A stretch of DNA of 35,860 bases from contig JAKSSF010000025.1 in the NCBI GenBank assembly GCA_024403235.1, forward strand, positions 1-35,860, written 5' to 3'. The notes beneath the pieces were generated by a model that ran no database searches, was not told where the DNA came from, and saw nothing but the letters and a program-made list of their open reading frames with translations. The translations under genes were made by a program, and so were the position numbers. This document shows positions 1 to 7,066 of this stretch, one piece after another; positions within the stretch are counted from its first letter, which is position 1; each line of letters opens with the position of its first letter. This DNA comes from Lachnospiraceae bacterium. GTDB lineage: Bacteria; Bacillota; Clostridia; Lachnospirales; Lachnospiraceae.

Positions 1-1
1 A

Positions 2-247
2 TCATTTATCCTGTTCCTGCGAAAGAAAGAGAAACCGAAGGAAGCATATTACACGCTAGAGGTAAAGCATGATGGATCGATCAGACAGTGGTATGGAGCC
101 TACGACCGTAAGCCGGACAAAGAGAAAATCGAAAAAGTGCTGGAAAGATTTACTAAGAAGATCCAGAGCAAAGAGAAAAAACTACAAGCAGCGGCAGCAG
201 CAGAGCAGGAAGCGGCAGAGCAAGGCTTAATCATGGCAGCAGTCTAG
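2..247 (+). CDS. C-terminal end of a PcfJ-like protein (partial, start outside window)
   Basis: The reading frame is open from the left edge to a TAG at 245-247, giving the last 81 residues of a longer protein. The visible part has the strand-like signature YYTLEV...IRQWYGAYD, then a charged helix and an Ala/Glu-rich tail. This resembles the C-terminus of PcfJ-domain proteins, which occur in Firmicutes conjugative elements and phages next to replication genes; their biochemical role is not firmly known. The next gene begins 10 bases downstream on the same strand, so it is probably part of the early phage operon. The family assignment rests on a short segment and is moderate. Confidence 0.5.
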   Translation, partial: SFILFLRKKEKPKEAYYTLEVKHDGSIRQWYGAYDRKPDKEKIEKVLERFTKKIQSKEKKLQAAAAAEQEAAEQGLIMAAV

Positions 248-257
248 GAGAAACGGT

Positions 258-590
258 ATGGATGATGCGGCATATAAGAAAGCAGTAAATGAGTTTTACG
301 AACTATACGAACTGATGAGGGAAGCATATCATTTGCAGGCACGCATTCAAATGTTCGGTGGGGATAGAGAATGCGTGATGCAGATATACCAAGTAACCGA
401 AGATGGAACAAGACTGGTAATTAAAGTAACTGATTCAGAGCCATTAGATTTATGGAAAAGAGCAAAAACATATTTAGAGGGAACAGAAAGGATGGGAATG
501 TTCAATGGAAGAATACACACAGATTACACTGATGGATTGGTTGGAATGGAAAGAGGATATCCGGAAGAAACTGGCGGAGACAGCTGGTAA
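258..590 (+). CDS. Small phage protein of unknown function (110 aa)
   Basis: This is a soluble, charged protein of 110 residues with no signal peptide or membrane segment. Residues 1-35 look helical and residues 40-60 look like a beta hairpin. A GGAGAAACGGT stretch ends just before the ATG and gives a reasonable ribosome binding site. The 3' 86 bases overlap the start of the next gene in another frame, so the last 30 or so residues share DNA with it. I do not recognise the family. Its position between a PcfJ-like gene and an HTH-type gene suggests a phage early protein. Confidence 0.55.
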   Translation: MDDAAYKKAVNEFYELYELMREAYHLQARIQMFGGDRECVMQIYQVTEDGTRLVIKVTDSEPLDLWKRAKTYLEGTERMGMFNGRIHTDYTDGLVGMERGYPEETGGDSW

Positions 591-1965
591 TTTCGTACAT
601 ATCGGATACAGGCTAAAGCAGATCAGGGACAGCGGAATGTATGACGGGGCAGCGGATGTATTCGAATTTGCACAGAAAGAATATGGTTTAGGCAAATCCA
701 CAGTATCAAGATTTATCGCAATCAATGAAAAGTTTTCAGAGGGTGGCAATTCACTGAAACTGAAAGCCGAATACATGGGACTTGGCAGCAGTAAGTTGTC
801 GGAAATGCTTACTTTACCGGATGAAGAGTGCTTATTGATTACAGAGAAGACAACAGTAAAGGAAATTCGAGAACTCAAAGAATTTATTCGAGAAGAAAAA
901 GAGTTGGAAAAGGTGCAGCCTGTAGCAGAAACGGTGGAAAACGTACCAGAAAAGCAGGAAAACGTACCAGAAAAGCAGGAAAACGTACCAGAAAAGCAGG
1001 AAAGCGTACAAAATCCAGTGAAAGAAGCACAAATCGAGAGAAGAGACGATTCTAATCTGTCTCAGTTGCAGAAATTGATGGTGTCTTACTTCGAGAATTT
1101 ACCGGAATTACTGAATGCGGTAATACCTTTGGTGTATGAAAATAAATACAAAGATGCAATGGAGCTGATGAACCCGTCAGATAATAAAACTTTCAATAAA
1201 GGCATTGTATTTTTGTTCATGTACAGCTGGGACCTAGGTATAAAGTACCGAATTATGGGACAGGCAGGTATTTTTGAGAAGAATTGGCAGGAATTTCTGT
1301 TAGAAATCTATGATATTTATGCAGATATTTACGAAAACGGAGGCATAGATATTCACAAAGAATACTACTCATATTTGTATCAGGAGAAAGTGGAAGAAAC
1401 CCAGCAAAATCAAGGGGTTGAGAGTGCTGTTGCGACGTCGCAACAGACAGAAAAAACAGAAGAAAAAGAGGAGAAAATACAGGATGAAAATACCATTTTG
1501 GACATGGAAAAAGTACAGAAAGACGAAACAAATGGTATCGTACCAGGAATTAGTACAGAAGCTGCAGGAAGATCCGAAGGAATTGAGACAAGCAATCAGT
1601 TACCTGAAAATGATGGAAGTGTGCAAGAAGAATCCGGAGATTTACGGCAGATGGAAAACCAAGGACGAGAGACGGCTTCGGACAATCCGGACAGCAATCC
1701 AAACGGTGCAGGAGACAATGGGGCAGAGCCATATCGAGAAAGTGACAGAGCAAAAAAGGTTGAACCTGTAGATATTACAGATCTTGCAAAACACAATTCT
1801 TTCCAGGAACAAGTAAGAAGAAGCATAAACAAAATAGAAAATAAGATATGTATTCCATTACCAGATTTGAAGAGTATAAAAAGTGCAATAGAGGACTGTG
1901 AAGAACTGCTAGGAACACTCAAACGGATGGAATGGTATTACGGAAGGGAAAAAGAGGATGAATAA
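505..1965 (+). CDS. HTH/DUF3102-like phage or ICE protein with a triplicated heptapeptide (486 aa)
   Basis: Residues 1-80 have the pattern of a family common in Lachnospiraceae phages and integrative elements: a helical segment (DWLEWKEDIRKKL) followed by an HTH-like core (EYGLGKSTVSRFIAIN) that resembles the ParB/DUF3102 type of DNA-binding helix pair. Residues 145-165 carry three exact ENVPEKQ repeats. A second helical domain of unknown role spans about 190-300 (FENLPELLNAVIPLVYENKY onwards). A long low-complexity Glu/Gln/Asn linker follows, and a final helical domain lies at about 425-486. The layout suggests a DNA-binding N-terminus tethered by flexible linkers to two helical modules. A role in early regulation or replication is inferred from the context. 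Confidence 0.6.
   Translation: MEEYTQITLMDWLEWKEDIRKKLAETAGNFVHIGYRLKQIRDSGMYDGAADVFEFAQKEYGLGKSTVSRFIAINEKFSEGGNSLKLKAEYMGLGSSKLSEMLTLPDEECLLITEKTTVKEIRELKEFIREEKELEKVQPVAETVENVPEKQENVPEKQENVPEKQESVQNPVKEAQIERRDDSNLSQLQKLMVSYFENLPELLNAVIPLVYENKYKDAMELMNPSDNKTFNKGIVFLFMYSWDLGIKYRIMGQAGIFEKNWQEFLLEIYDIYADIYENGGIDIHKEYYSYLYQEKVEETQQNQGVESAVATSQQTEKTEEKEEKIQDENTILDMEKVQKDETNGIVPGISTEAAGRSEGIETSNQLPENDGSVQEESGDLRQMENQGRETASDNPDSNPNGAGDNGAEPYRESDRAKKVEPVDITDLAKHNSFQEQVRRSINKIENKICIPLPDLKSIKSAIEDCEELLGTLKRMEWYYGREKEDE
937..999 (+). repeat. Three exact tandem 21-bp repeats inside the HTH-type gene
   Basis: The 21-bp unit at 937-957 is repeated without change at 958-978 and 979-999; a degenerate fourth unit follows from 1000. 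Each unit encodes ENVPEKQ in frame, so copy-number change would alter only linker length. Exact identity suggests recent expansion by slippage. Confidence 0.95.
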
Positions 1966-2191
1966 GGAACTAAGTAAGATTTGGAAAGAAATACGAGATG
2001 CAGAAAGAGACTTATTTATGTTCGTAGAAGAAAACACAGAAGGTTTCCTGGATGATTTTTCCTATCATCCGGGAGTGAACGTGGAACAAGCTAAGAAGAT
2101 GTACTTTCGTGCGGTAGACTTGGCAGCAGGATTAGAAAAATTATGGATTTACTTGGAGGAAAAAGAGAATGGAAGTAGTAGGAGGGCATAA
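1958..2191 (+). CDS. Small helical phage protein of unknown function (77 aa)
   Basis: The ATG overlaps the end of the preceding gene by 8 bases, the kind of coupling expected in a phage operon. The product is acidic and mostly helical (ELSKIWKEIRDAERDLFMF), with no Cys pairs, membrane segment or signal peptide. The last residues (GSSRRA) overlap the start of the next gene. I do not recognise a family, and no function can be given. Confidence 0.55.
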   Translation: MNKELSKIWKEIRDAERDLFMFVEENTEGFLDDFSYHPGVNVEQAKKMYFRAVDLAAGLEKLWIYLEEKENGSSRRA

Positions 2192-2453
2192 ATTATTTAA
2201 TGCAAAAGTATTTGATAAGGCAGCAGAGGAAGAATTTCAGAAATTCAGAAGCTTGTACGGCAATAAAGACTGCAGAGAAGCGGATATTGAGATTGGCCAG
2301 AGAGTGCCAATACAAACAGAAACACAAGGAATGACATTCGGAATTGTGCTTGCGAAGTACAGACATCATATTTTGGTGGAGTATACAGCAAAGATGGGAA
2401 AAATAAGACGGTCAATCTGTTTCGGGGATTTGATGCTAAAAGGATATATTTAG
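2169..2453 (+). CDS. Small phage protein of unknown function (94 aa)
   Basis: The ATG lies inside the 3' end of the previous gene and follows a good GGAGG (2155-2159). Residues 45-90 alternate hydrophobic and charged residues (GIVLAKYRHHILVEYTAKMGKIRRSICFGDLML), which suggests a small beta-barrel or SH3-like fold. The stop at 2451-2453 is followed by an AGGAGG for the next gene. I do not recognise the family. Confidence 0.55.
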   Translation: MEVVGGHKLFNAKVFDKAAEEEFQKFRSLYGNKDCREADIEIGQRVPIQTETQGMTFGIVLAKYRHHILVEYTAKMGKIRRSICFGDLMLKGYI

Positions 2454-2465
2454 GAGGATGAAAAG

Positions 2466-2825
2466 ATGGTAAATGTAGGAACCTGTAAATTTTGCGGACA
2501 GACACACATTGTCGAGACACACGGAGAACTAAAGAGTGTGAAATGGCTGAATGATGCAGCGTCGGAGCTAGGCGAGTGCGTAAGAGCGAGAAAAGAGATA
2601 AGACAACGCAAAGCACATGAGAGAGCAGAAGCAAATATTGAGACCATATTCGAAGAGAATGAGATTGGAAAAATCCTAAAAGAGGGTATTGATGCCGTAT
2701 TAGAATCAAAAGTAGACAGCATTACAGTCAAGAGGGATGGTACAACAGGAATAATCAAACTTTCAGGAACTGGGAAATTCAAAATTGAGAAGAAATACAC
2801 TGCGAAAGCTGCTATGGAATCATGA
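2466..2825 (+). CDS. Zinc-finger-like small phage protein (119 aa)
   Basis: The N-terminus contains CKFCGQTH at residues 7-14, a CxxC knuckle with a nearby His that may bind zinc. A long, highly charged helical segment follows (ECVRARKEIRQRKAHERAEANIETIFEENEIGK) and the C-terminus is beta-rich (KVDSITVKRDGTTGIIKLSGTGKFKIEKKY). AGGAGG at 2453-2458 sits at good spacing before the ATG. Small CxxC proteins like this are frequent in Firmicutes phage early operons and may bind nucleic acid; that role is inferred. Confidence 0.6.
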   Translation: MVNVGTCKFCGQTHIVETHGELKSVKWLNDAASELGECVRARKEIRQRKAHERAEANIETIFEENEIGKILKEGIDAVLESKVDSITVKRDGTTGIIKLSGTGKFKIEKKYTAKAAMES

Positions 2826-3241
2826 AAAGCATAATGCATTCGAAGAAAGACAGGACTTGTTATCTCTGTATGTTGTTGCAGAACAACTACAGAGAGCAAT
2901 CCAATCTTCAGGAACATCATGTAATCTTTGGGAAAGGGAACAGAGAACTATCGGACAGATATGGCTTAATGGTGTATCTGTGTCCGCATCATCATTTATC
3001 GAGTGGTGGACCGGAAGCAGTACATAGAAACCAAAAGATTAGAATAATGCTTGCCAAGAAGGGTCAGAAGGCTTTCGAGAGAGAATATCCCACTTTATCA
3101 TTCAGGGAGATATTTGGGATAAATTACATTGCACCGGAAGAAAGAGACAATGCAGCACAAAAGGCAGCAGACCTTGGAGAGGGTGCGGACGGATTTACGA
3201 ATATTCCGGACGGAATAGATGAAGAGTTACCGTTTTCGTAG
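2822..3241 (+). CDS. HNH/recombination-type nuclease with an SSB-like acidic tail
   Basis: Residues 1-103 form a compact zinc/HNH-type nuclease as found in phage recombination loci (NinG/Rap-like in layout). The visible elements are C13 and C16 (CYLC), the EHH motif at 31-33, C54 with H56-H58 (CPHHH), and GPEAVH at 63-68. From residue 106 to the end, the 34 residues match the C-terminal tail of the SSB encoded at 5937-6383 almost exactly and finish in DEELPFS. That tip is the SSB-Ct element known to recruit DNA-processing enzymes. The ATG overlaps the previous stop (ATGA). The likely role is processing of recombination or replication intermediates. The tail fusion is unusual and is treated under findings. 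Confidence 0.75.
   Translation: MKSIMHSKKDRTCYLCMLLQNNYREQSNLQEHHVIFGKGNRELSDRYGLMVYLCPHHHLSSGGPEAVHRNQKIRIMLAKKGQKAFEREYPTLSFREIFGINYIAPEERDNAAQKAADLGEGADGFTNIPDGIDEELPFS
3137..3241 (+). repeat. Duplicate of the SSB tail-coding segment (partner at 6279-6383)
   Basis: These 105 bases, up to and including the stop codon, align without gaps to 6279-6383, the end of the SSB gene; I count 12 differences by hand. Identity stops at the stop codon on one side and at the fusion point on the other. Most differences are at third codon positions, so both copies appear to be under protein-level selection. Confidence 0.9.
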
Positions 3242-3259
3242 GAAGGGAGAAAAAACAGA

Positions 3260-3541
3260 ATGATACATCAATTGAAAACTAAAGAAAAATATTTTACAGA
3301 ATTAATAGGTAGAACAAAAACATTTGAAGTAAGAAAAAATGACAGAAATTTTTCAAAAGGAGACTTTGTGGGCTTAAATGAAGTAGACAATGAGGGGGTG
3401 GAAACAGGAAGATGGATGTTACAAAAAATAATTTACATACTGGATAATCCTGAATACTGCAAAGAAGGATATGTTATTTTGGGATTAAAAGATTATAGAA
3501 TAGATGATGGATTGAGTCGTCCAATAGTTCAGGTCAACTAA
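3260..3541 (+). CDS. DUF3850 / ASCH-like domain protein
   Basis: The 93-residue product follows the DUF3850 pattern closely: an N-terminal HQLKTKEKYFTELIGRTKTFEVRKNDRNF block, then GDFVGLNEVD, then a beta strand pair ending in YVILGL. DUF3850 proteins are small ASCH/PUA-like folds often carried by phages and are thought to bind RNA or modified nucleotides; no specific reaction is established. GGAGAAAAAACAG upstream gives the ribosome binding site. It sits in the early operon between the HNH nuclease and unknown small genes. Confidence 0.8.
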   Translation: MIHQLKTKEKYFTELIGRTKTFEVRKNDRNFSKGDFVGLNEVDNEGVETGRWMLQKIIYILDNPEYCKEGYVILGLKDYRIDDGLSRPIVQVN

Positions 3542-3554
3542 GGAGGAAAAGAAG

Positions 3555-3797
3555 ATGAAGATTGAAAGAGAAGTTATTTTAAAAGTAAAAATCAATGAAA
3601 ACACAGAGTTAAAACAAGGAGACTTGGTTACATTCGTTGCGAATGGCAGCAGTCACATTGGATGTTTTAGAGGAATAAGTAAGAAAGGTGCCTTAGAATT
3701 TGAATACACAGTTGGAGAAACAAAAATAAAATTCAATGTAATGCCAAGGTCAATAGTGGAAATGGAGGTTGTAGGAAATGAAATGTTGGCAGGATGA
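3555..3797 (+). CDS. Small beta-rich phage protein of unknown function (80 aa)
   Basis: AGGAGG at 3541-3546 precedes the ATG. The product is almost entirely beta-strand in pattern (REVILKVKINENTEL, GDLVTFVANGSSHIGCFRG), suggesting a small SH3- or OB-like barrel. There is no membrane segment. The 3' end overlaps the next small gene by 20 bases. I do not recognise the family. Confidence 0.55.
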   Translation: MKIEREVILKVKINENTELKQGDLVTFVANGSSHIGCFRGISKKGALEFEYTVGETKIKFNVMPRSIVEMEVVGNEMLAG

Positions 3798-3921
3798 TAC
3801 AGTGGTATGCATGACAGATTGCGAATTATTCGATACTTGTCCGGAAATAGACAGAATTACCGGCAGACTAGAGCTGACACCAGAGGAAGAGGAAAAGATT
3901 TTTAAGAAGAATGAGAGTTAA
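3778..3921 (+). CDS. 47-aa Cys-containing phage microprotein
   Basis: This short frame starts at an ATG 9 bases after a perfect GGAGG (3764-3768) inside the previous gene and ends in TAA two bases before the methylase-like gene. The product begins MKCWQDDTVVC and contains four cysteines (residues 3, 11, 15 and 21), an acidic middle and a Lys-rich end. The spacing makes it part of the same translational chain as its neighbours. Function is unknown; a small metal-binding or regulatory role is only a guess from the cysteines. Confidence 0.55.
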   Translation: MKCWQDDTVVCMTDCELFDTCPEIDRITGRLELTPEEEEKIFKKNES

Positions 3922-3923
3922 TA

Positions 3924-4598
3924 ATGGTAAGTGCGAAACAAAAAATAATTGATACGATTGGGAGATTCAATCATAAGTACAGCAGATATGCGGTATTTTT
4001 TGATTGGGTAAAGTGTTCAGCACTGGTAATTGCTAATAATGGAATATGTGAACAAGATGCAGTATGGGAACGAAGAGAAGAAGAGTATAGGCAAATAAAA
4101 CAAAAATATAGCGAAAATGAAATAAAAACATTTTCGCATATGTTCGGAATGCTTTGTGAGGCATACGAAGAAAATATTGAGGATGTGCTAGGGGATGTAT
4201 ATATGAAATCAGGATGCTACAGCAAAGAGCTAGGACAGTTTTTTACGCCATTCCATTTAGCAATACTGAACGCAGAGGCAGGAATGCCAGCAAATATTGA
4301 GAACTACAAAGAAATAACGGTTAGCGAGCCAAGCTCAGGAGGTGGAGCAAATATAATAGCTGCAGCAAAGGTAATTTCAGACAGAGGATTTGATTTCCGG
4401 GAAATAATGAAAGTGGATGCAAAAGATTTGGACTGGTTATCAGTTTATATGACATATGTGCAGCTAAGCTTACTTGGAATAAGTGCAAAAGTAATACAGG
4501 GAAATTCGCTGGAAGATAATGACGAATGGAACGAAAAAGAAAGAGTGTTTTACACACCAAAAAGGAGGTGGGAAATGCATAATGGAAGAATTAGTTAA
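3924..4598 (+). CDS. N6-adenine methyltransferase-like protein lacking motif IV
   Basis: The 224-residue protein has a helical N-terminus, a GQFFTPF block at 104-110 (the FFTP element typical of N6-adenine MTases) and an AdoMet-binding motif I variant, SEPSSGGGANI, at 134-144. D165 and D168-D170 fall where the acidic ribose-binding residue is expected. The catalytic (D/N)PP(Y/F) motif IV, which should follow the 'VIQGNSLE' strand, is absent: the chain ends about 30 residues later in YTPKRRW. It may bind AdoMet or DNA without methylating. The last 17 bases overlap the recombinase gene. Related shortened proteins occur in Lachnospiraceae phages, so this may be the normal family length. Confidence 0.65.
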   Translation: MVSAKQKIIDTIGRFNHKYSRYAVFFDWVKCSALVIANNGICEQDAVWERREEEYRQIKQKYSENEIKTFSHMFGMLCEAYEENIEDVLGDVYMKSGCYSKELGQFFTPFHLAILNAEAGMPANIENYKEITVSEPSSGGGANIIAAAKVISDRGFDFREIMKVDAKDLDWLSVYMTYVQLSLLGISAKVIQGNSLEDNDEWNEKERVFYTPKRRWEMHNGRIS

Positions 4599-5562
4599 TG
4601 AATTATGGAACTATATTTCAGGTGAAGTAAATGATCAGATGCTAAAACAAAGGATATACATCATATGTTCCAACTTTGATATTAAGAAAAAAGAAACAGA
4701 ACTGTCAGTATATACTTGTGAAGATTATAATACACAAATTCTTAAAAAATTCATAATAGGAAAAGCTGTAAAGGGATTGACAGAAAGGACAATAAGGCAT
4801 TACGAAACAACGTTAAAAATGGTATTCAATGTAATCCAAAAGCAAGCAGATATGATAACAGCGGATGAATTAAAATTGTATTTAGCAAAAAGACAGGTAT
4901 ATGACAAGGTTTCGTCTGTAACAGTCGGAAATGAGTATAGGGTATTAAGCTCATTTTACAACTGGATGAACGTAGAGGATATAATACAAAAGAATCCGAT
5001 GCTAAAAGTAGAAAAGCCAAAAGTGAGAAAAATTAAAAAGAAAGCATTTAGCACTTTGGAATGTGAAATGATTAGAAATGGATGCAGGAATTCGAGAGAG
5101 AGAGCAATAGTCGAGGTATTATTTTCAACATGGTGCAGAGTGTCGGAACTGGCACAGATGAATATAAGCGATATTGAAGGAGATGAACTAACAATATTGG
5201 GGAAAGGGAAAAAAGAAAGAATCGTGTACTTAAATGCAAAAGCGCAACTAGCAATAAAGAATTACTTGGATGAAAGAGAAGATGATACAGATTACTTGTT
5301 ATGTTCTTTAGACAAACCGTATGACAGGCTGAAAGTAAGTGGAGTTGAAATTGTAATAAGAAATCTGGGAAAAAGAATTGGAGTTGATAATTGTCATCCG
5401 CATAGATTTAGAAGGACAGGGGCAACGCTTGCATTAAAAGGTGGAATGCCAATAGAGAAGGTATCGTACATATTAGGTCACGAATCAATAGAAACAACGC
5501 AGATTTATTTGGATATAAACGAAGAAGAAGCAAAACTAGCACATAAAAAATATGTGGTATAG
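4582..5562 (+). CDS. Tyrosine recombinase (phage integrase / Xer type, 326 aa)
   Basis: An N-terminal SAM-like core-binding domain spans about residues 45-140 and a catalytic domain about 155-320. The expected active-site residues are visible: R186 in TWCRVSEL, a Lys in GKGKKER (207-213), H274 and R277 in HPHRFRR, H300 in LGHES, and the nucleophile Y309 in TTQIYLD. The start at 4582 is chosen because AAGGAGG at 4561-4567 fits it; an upstream in-frame ATG at 4519 lies within the methylase-like gene and lacks a site. The gene sits in the replication module rather than at a prophage edge, so it may act on multimers or in inversion instead of integration. Confidence 0.85.
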   Translation: MEELVNELWNYISGEVNDQMLKQRIYIICSNFDIKKKETELSVYTCEDYNTQILKKFIIGKAVKGLTERTIRHYETTLKMVFNVIQKQADMITADELKLYLAKRQVYDKVSSVTVGNEYRVLSSFYNWMNVEDIIQKNPMLKVEKPKVRKIKKKAFSTLECEMIRNGCRNSRERAIVEVLFSTWCRVSELAQMNISDIEGDELTILGKGKKERIVYLNAKAQLAIKNYLDEREDDTDYLLCSLDKPYDRLKVSGVEIVIRNLGKRIGVDNCHPHRFRRTGATLALKGGMPIEKVSYILGHESIETTQIYLDINEEEAKLAHKKYVV

Positions 5563-5572
5563 GAGTAGAAAA

Positions 5573-5944
5573 ATGTGGATGAGCGAGGAAGAGATAGCAA
5601 GAGAGTATCGGATGGCAAAACATAAGGAAAGGCAGATTAAGATACTGGCAGAGTTAAATGGTTGTGCGGAAACAGAAATACAAGAGATATTGGTCGAGAA
5701 GGGAGAAATGAAGATGCCAAGGACAAAGGTAGCTAAAGTTTTAGAGGAAGTGATGAAACAGACAGAAGAAGAAAGAAAAGAAGTAGAAGCAAAGAAGGTT
5801 GTAAAGAAGCAATCTATTCCGGATGCGGTTATTAGATGTGTAAAAGATAGAATGCAACAGATAGAACAAACAATTAAAAGATGCGAAGAAGAGTATAAAG
5901 ATTTAGCAGACTTTATCAAGAAGGGAGTGGCAGTCAATGAATAA
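5573..5944 (+). CDS. Coiled-coil phage protein of unknown function (123 aa)
   Basis: AGGAG at 5561-5565 supports the ATG at 5573 over an in-frame ATG at 5552. The N-terminal third has an HTH-like helix pattern (EEIAREYRMAKHKERQIKILAELNGC) of the kind seen in small phage regulators, and the rest is a charged coiled coil. The last 8 bases overlap the SSB gene start, implying translational coupling. A DNA-binding or SSB-associated role is possible but unproven. Confidence 0.55.
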   Translation: MWMSEEEIAREYRMAKHKERQIKILAELNGCAETEIQEILVEKGEMKMPRTKVAKVLEEVMKQTEEERKEVEAKKVVKKQSIPDAVIRCVKDRMQQIEQTIKRCEEEYKDLADFIKKGVAVNE

Positions 5945-6383
5945 AGTATTACTGATGGGAAGACTAACCAAGGATCCGGATGTAAGGTACACACAATCAG
6001 GTGAAACAAATATGGCAATTGCAAGGTATAGTTTGGCAGTGGACCGCAGAAGAAAAGATGCAGAGGGAAATTCCACAGCGGATTTTATTTCCTGCATCGC
6101 TTTCGGAAAAGCCGGAGAGTTTGCAGAGAAGTATTTTAAGAAGGGAATGAAGATTGCAATTACTGGAAGGATACAGACAGGTTCCTACACAAACAAAGAC
6201 GGCCAAAAAGTCTACACAACGGATGTTGTCATTGAAGATCAGGAATTTGCCGAAAGTAAAAGTAACTCTGGAAACAGAGAAGAGAGAGACAATGCAGCAC
6301 TAGAGGCAGCAGGCCTTGGAGAAGGTGCAGACGGATTTATGAATATTCCGGACGGAATAGACGAAGAGTTGCCATTCTCATAG
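5937..6383 (+). CDS. ssb: Single-stranded DNA-binding protein
   Basis: Residues 1-107 form the SSB OB fold, with the family opening MNKVLLMGRLTKDPDVRYTQ, the DFISCIAFGKAGEFAEKYF block and the GRIQTGSY strand. A flexible linker leads to an acidic tail ending DEELPFS, the conserved tip that recruits replication and recombination enzymes. It coats ssDNA during phage replication. GGGAGTGGC upstream and the 8-base overlap with the previous gene suggest coupled translation. Its last 34 residues are almost identical to the end of the HNH nuclease at 2822-3241. Confidence 0.95.
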   Translation: MNKVLLMGRLTKDPDVRYTQSGETNMAIARYSLAVDRRRKDAEGNSTADFISCIAFGKAGEFAEKYFKKGMKIAITGRIQTGSYTNKDGQKVYTTDVVIEDQEFAESKSNSGNREERDNAALEAAGLGEGADGFMNIPDGIDEELPFS

Positions 6384-6416
6384 AAATATCAAAAGGCAGC
6401 AGGCGAGGGAAAAGAA

Positions 6417-6830
6417 ATGCAGATTGATAGAGATAGCTACAGAATGGTGGAGATGATTATTCGAAAGTATCCGAAGTACAAGAGAATATATGGAGAATAT
6501 CTGGAAGAGATTATGTCAGCCAGCACATCAGACAAAGAAGTGAAGCCGGGAAGAGAAAGCAGTAAGCCAAGTTCTGTAGTAGAAGCCAAGGCATTGAAGA
6601 TGAACAGTGCTTATGCAGATTTATTATACAAAAGGATTCAGGCAGTAGAGTATTGCTATGAGCACCTGACAGAGAAAGAGCAGCAGGTTATTAAAGTCAG
6701 ATATTGGTCTGATAAGGATAAGATGATTCCATACAACAAAACAGGAAGCAGCTTCTCTGAAAGAAAACAGAAGATGATTGTACAGAAAGTAATCTATCAA
6801 GTAGGAAAATCAATCGGGGAATTAAGATAA
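6417..6830 (+). CDS. RinA/ArpU-like late transcription activator
   Basis: The 137-residue protein has an N-terminal helical part and a sigma-70 region-4-like HTH near the C-terminus: LTEKEQQVIKVRYWSDKDKM, then SFSERKQKMIVQKVIYQVGKSIGE. This matches the layout of RinA/ArpU-type regulators, which switch on late (packaging, structural, lysis) genes in Firmicutes phages. It is the last gene before the late cluster and lies directly upstream of the conserved leader at 6879-6940, as expected of an activator next to its target. Confidence 0.75.
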   Translation: MQIDRDSYRMVEMIIRKYPKYKRIYGEYLEEIMSASTSDKEVKPGRESSKPSSVVEAKALKMNSAYADLLYKRIQAVEYCYEHLTEKEQQVIKVRYWSDKDKMIPYNKTGSSFSERKQKMIVQKVIYQVGKSIGELR

Positions 6831-6859
6831 TTCAGAAAATAAAAACAATTTTTCAGACT

Positions 6860-6940
6860 TTGCTTGATTTAGCTTGTCAAGTGTGATATTTTGGTATCAT
6901 GAAATAGGTATATCTAGTACACGAAAGGGAGGTACGGGAT
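6860..6940 (+). promoter_or_regulatory. Candidate late promoter and conserved leader (cassette A)
   Basis: A possible -35 TTGCTT (6860-6865) and -10 TGATAT (6884-6889) are separated by 18 bases. The block AAGTGTGATAT (6879-6889), then GTATATCTAGTACAC (6908-6922) and a GGGAGGT ribosome site are repeated at 30,975-31,037 with nearly the same spacing, which marks them as functional. The leader follows the RinA-like activator, so it is a good candidate for the late-gene control region. Exact promoter elements are uncertain. Confidence 0.5.
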
Positions 6941-7060
6941 ATGTTGAGATGGTATTTTAAGCAGTGGAAAAAGATTTTTGAGTGGCTGTTATATGAAGAC
7001 AATAAAGGACAGACAAACAAAGAGAAATATGTAGCTTATAGAATAATCAAAAAGTTATAA
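6941..7060 (+). CDS. 39-aa basic/aromatic microprotein of the late-switch cassette
   Basis: ATG at 6941 follows GGGAGGTACGGGAT. The product starts MLRWYFKQWKKIFEWLL, an amphipathic aromatic and basic helix, and ends in a Lys-rich segment. A paralogue with the same WYFKQWK core, leader and terminator is at 31,038-31,160. Conservation of the whole cassette argues that this is a real gene. The function is unknown; being placed between the late activator and the packaging genes, it could assist late transcription or act as a small membrane-associated peptide. Confidence 0.65.
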   Translation: MLRWYFKQWKKIFEWLLYEDNKGQTNKEKYVAYRIIKKL

Positions 7061-7066
7061 AAGAAA

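Noticed and set aside
828..1055. Alternative frame with GKRTRKA repeats
   Set aside because: It is the 21-bp repeat read in a second frame of the HTH-type gene; the composition is not protein-like and there is no ribosome site.
2245..2920. Two long reverse-strand frames opposite the zinc-finger-like gene
   Set aside because: They are antisense to well-organised + strand genes with ribosome sites, and their composition (Ser/Leu/Phe-rich) is the mirror of A/G-rich coding.
2785..3027. Overlapping + frame across the HNH nuclease
   Set aside because: The HNH motifs and the SSB-like tail are in the other frame; this one has no recognisable pattern.
4519..4581. Upstream ATG for the recombinase
   Set aside because: No ribosome site, and it lies within the methylase-like gene; AAGGAGG fits the ATG at 4582.
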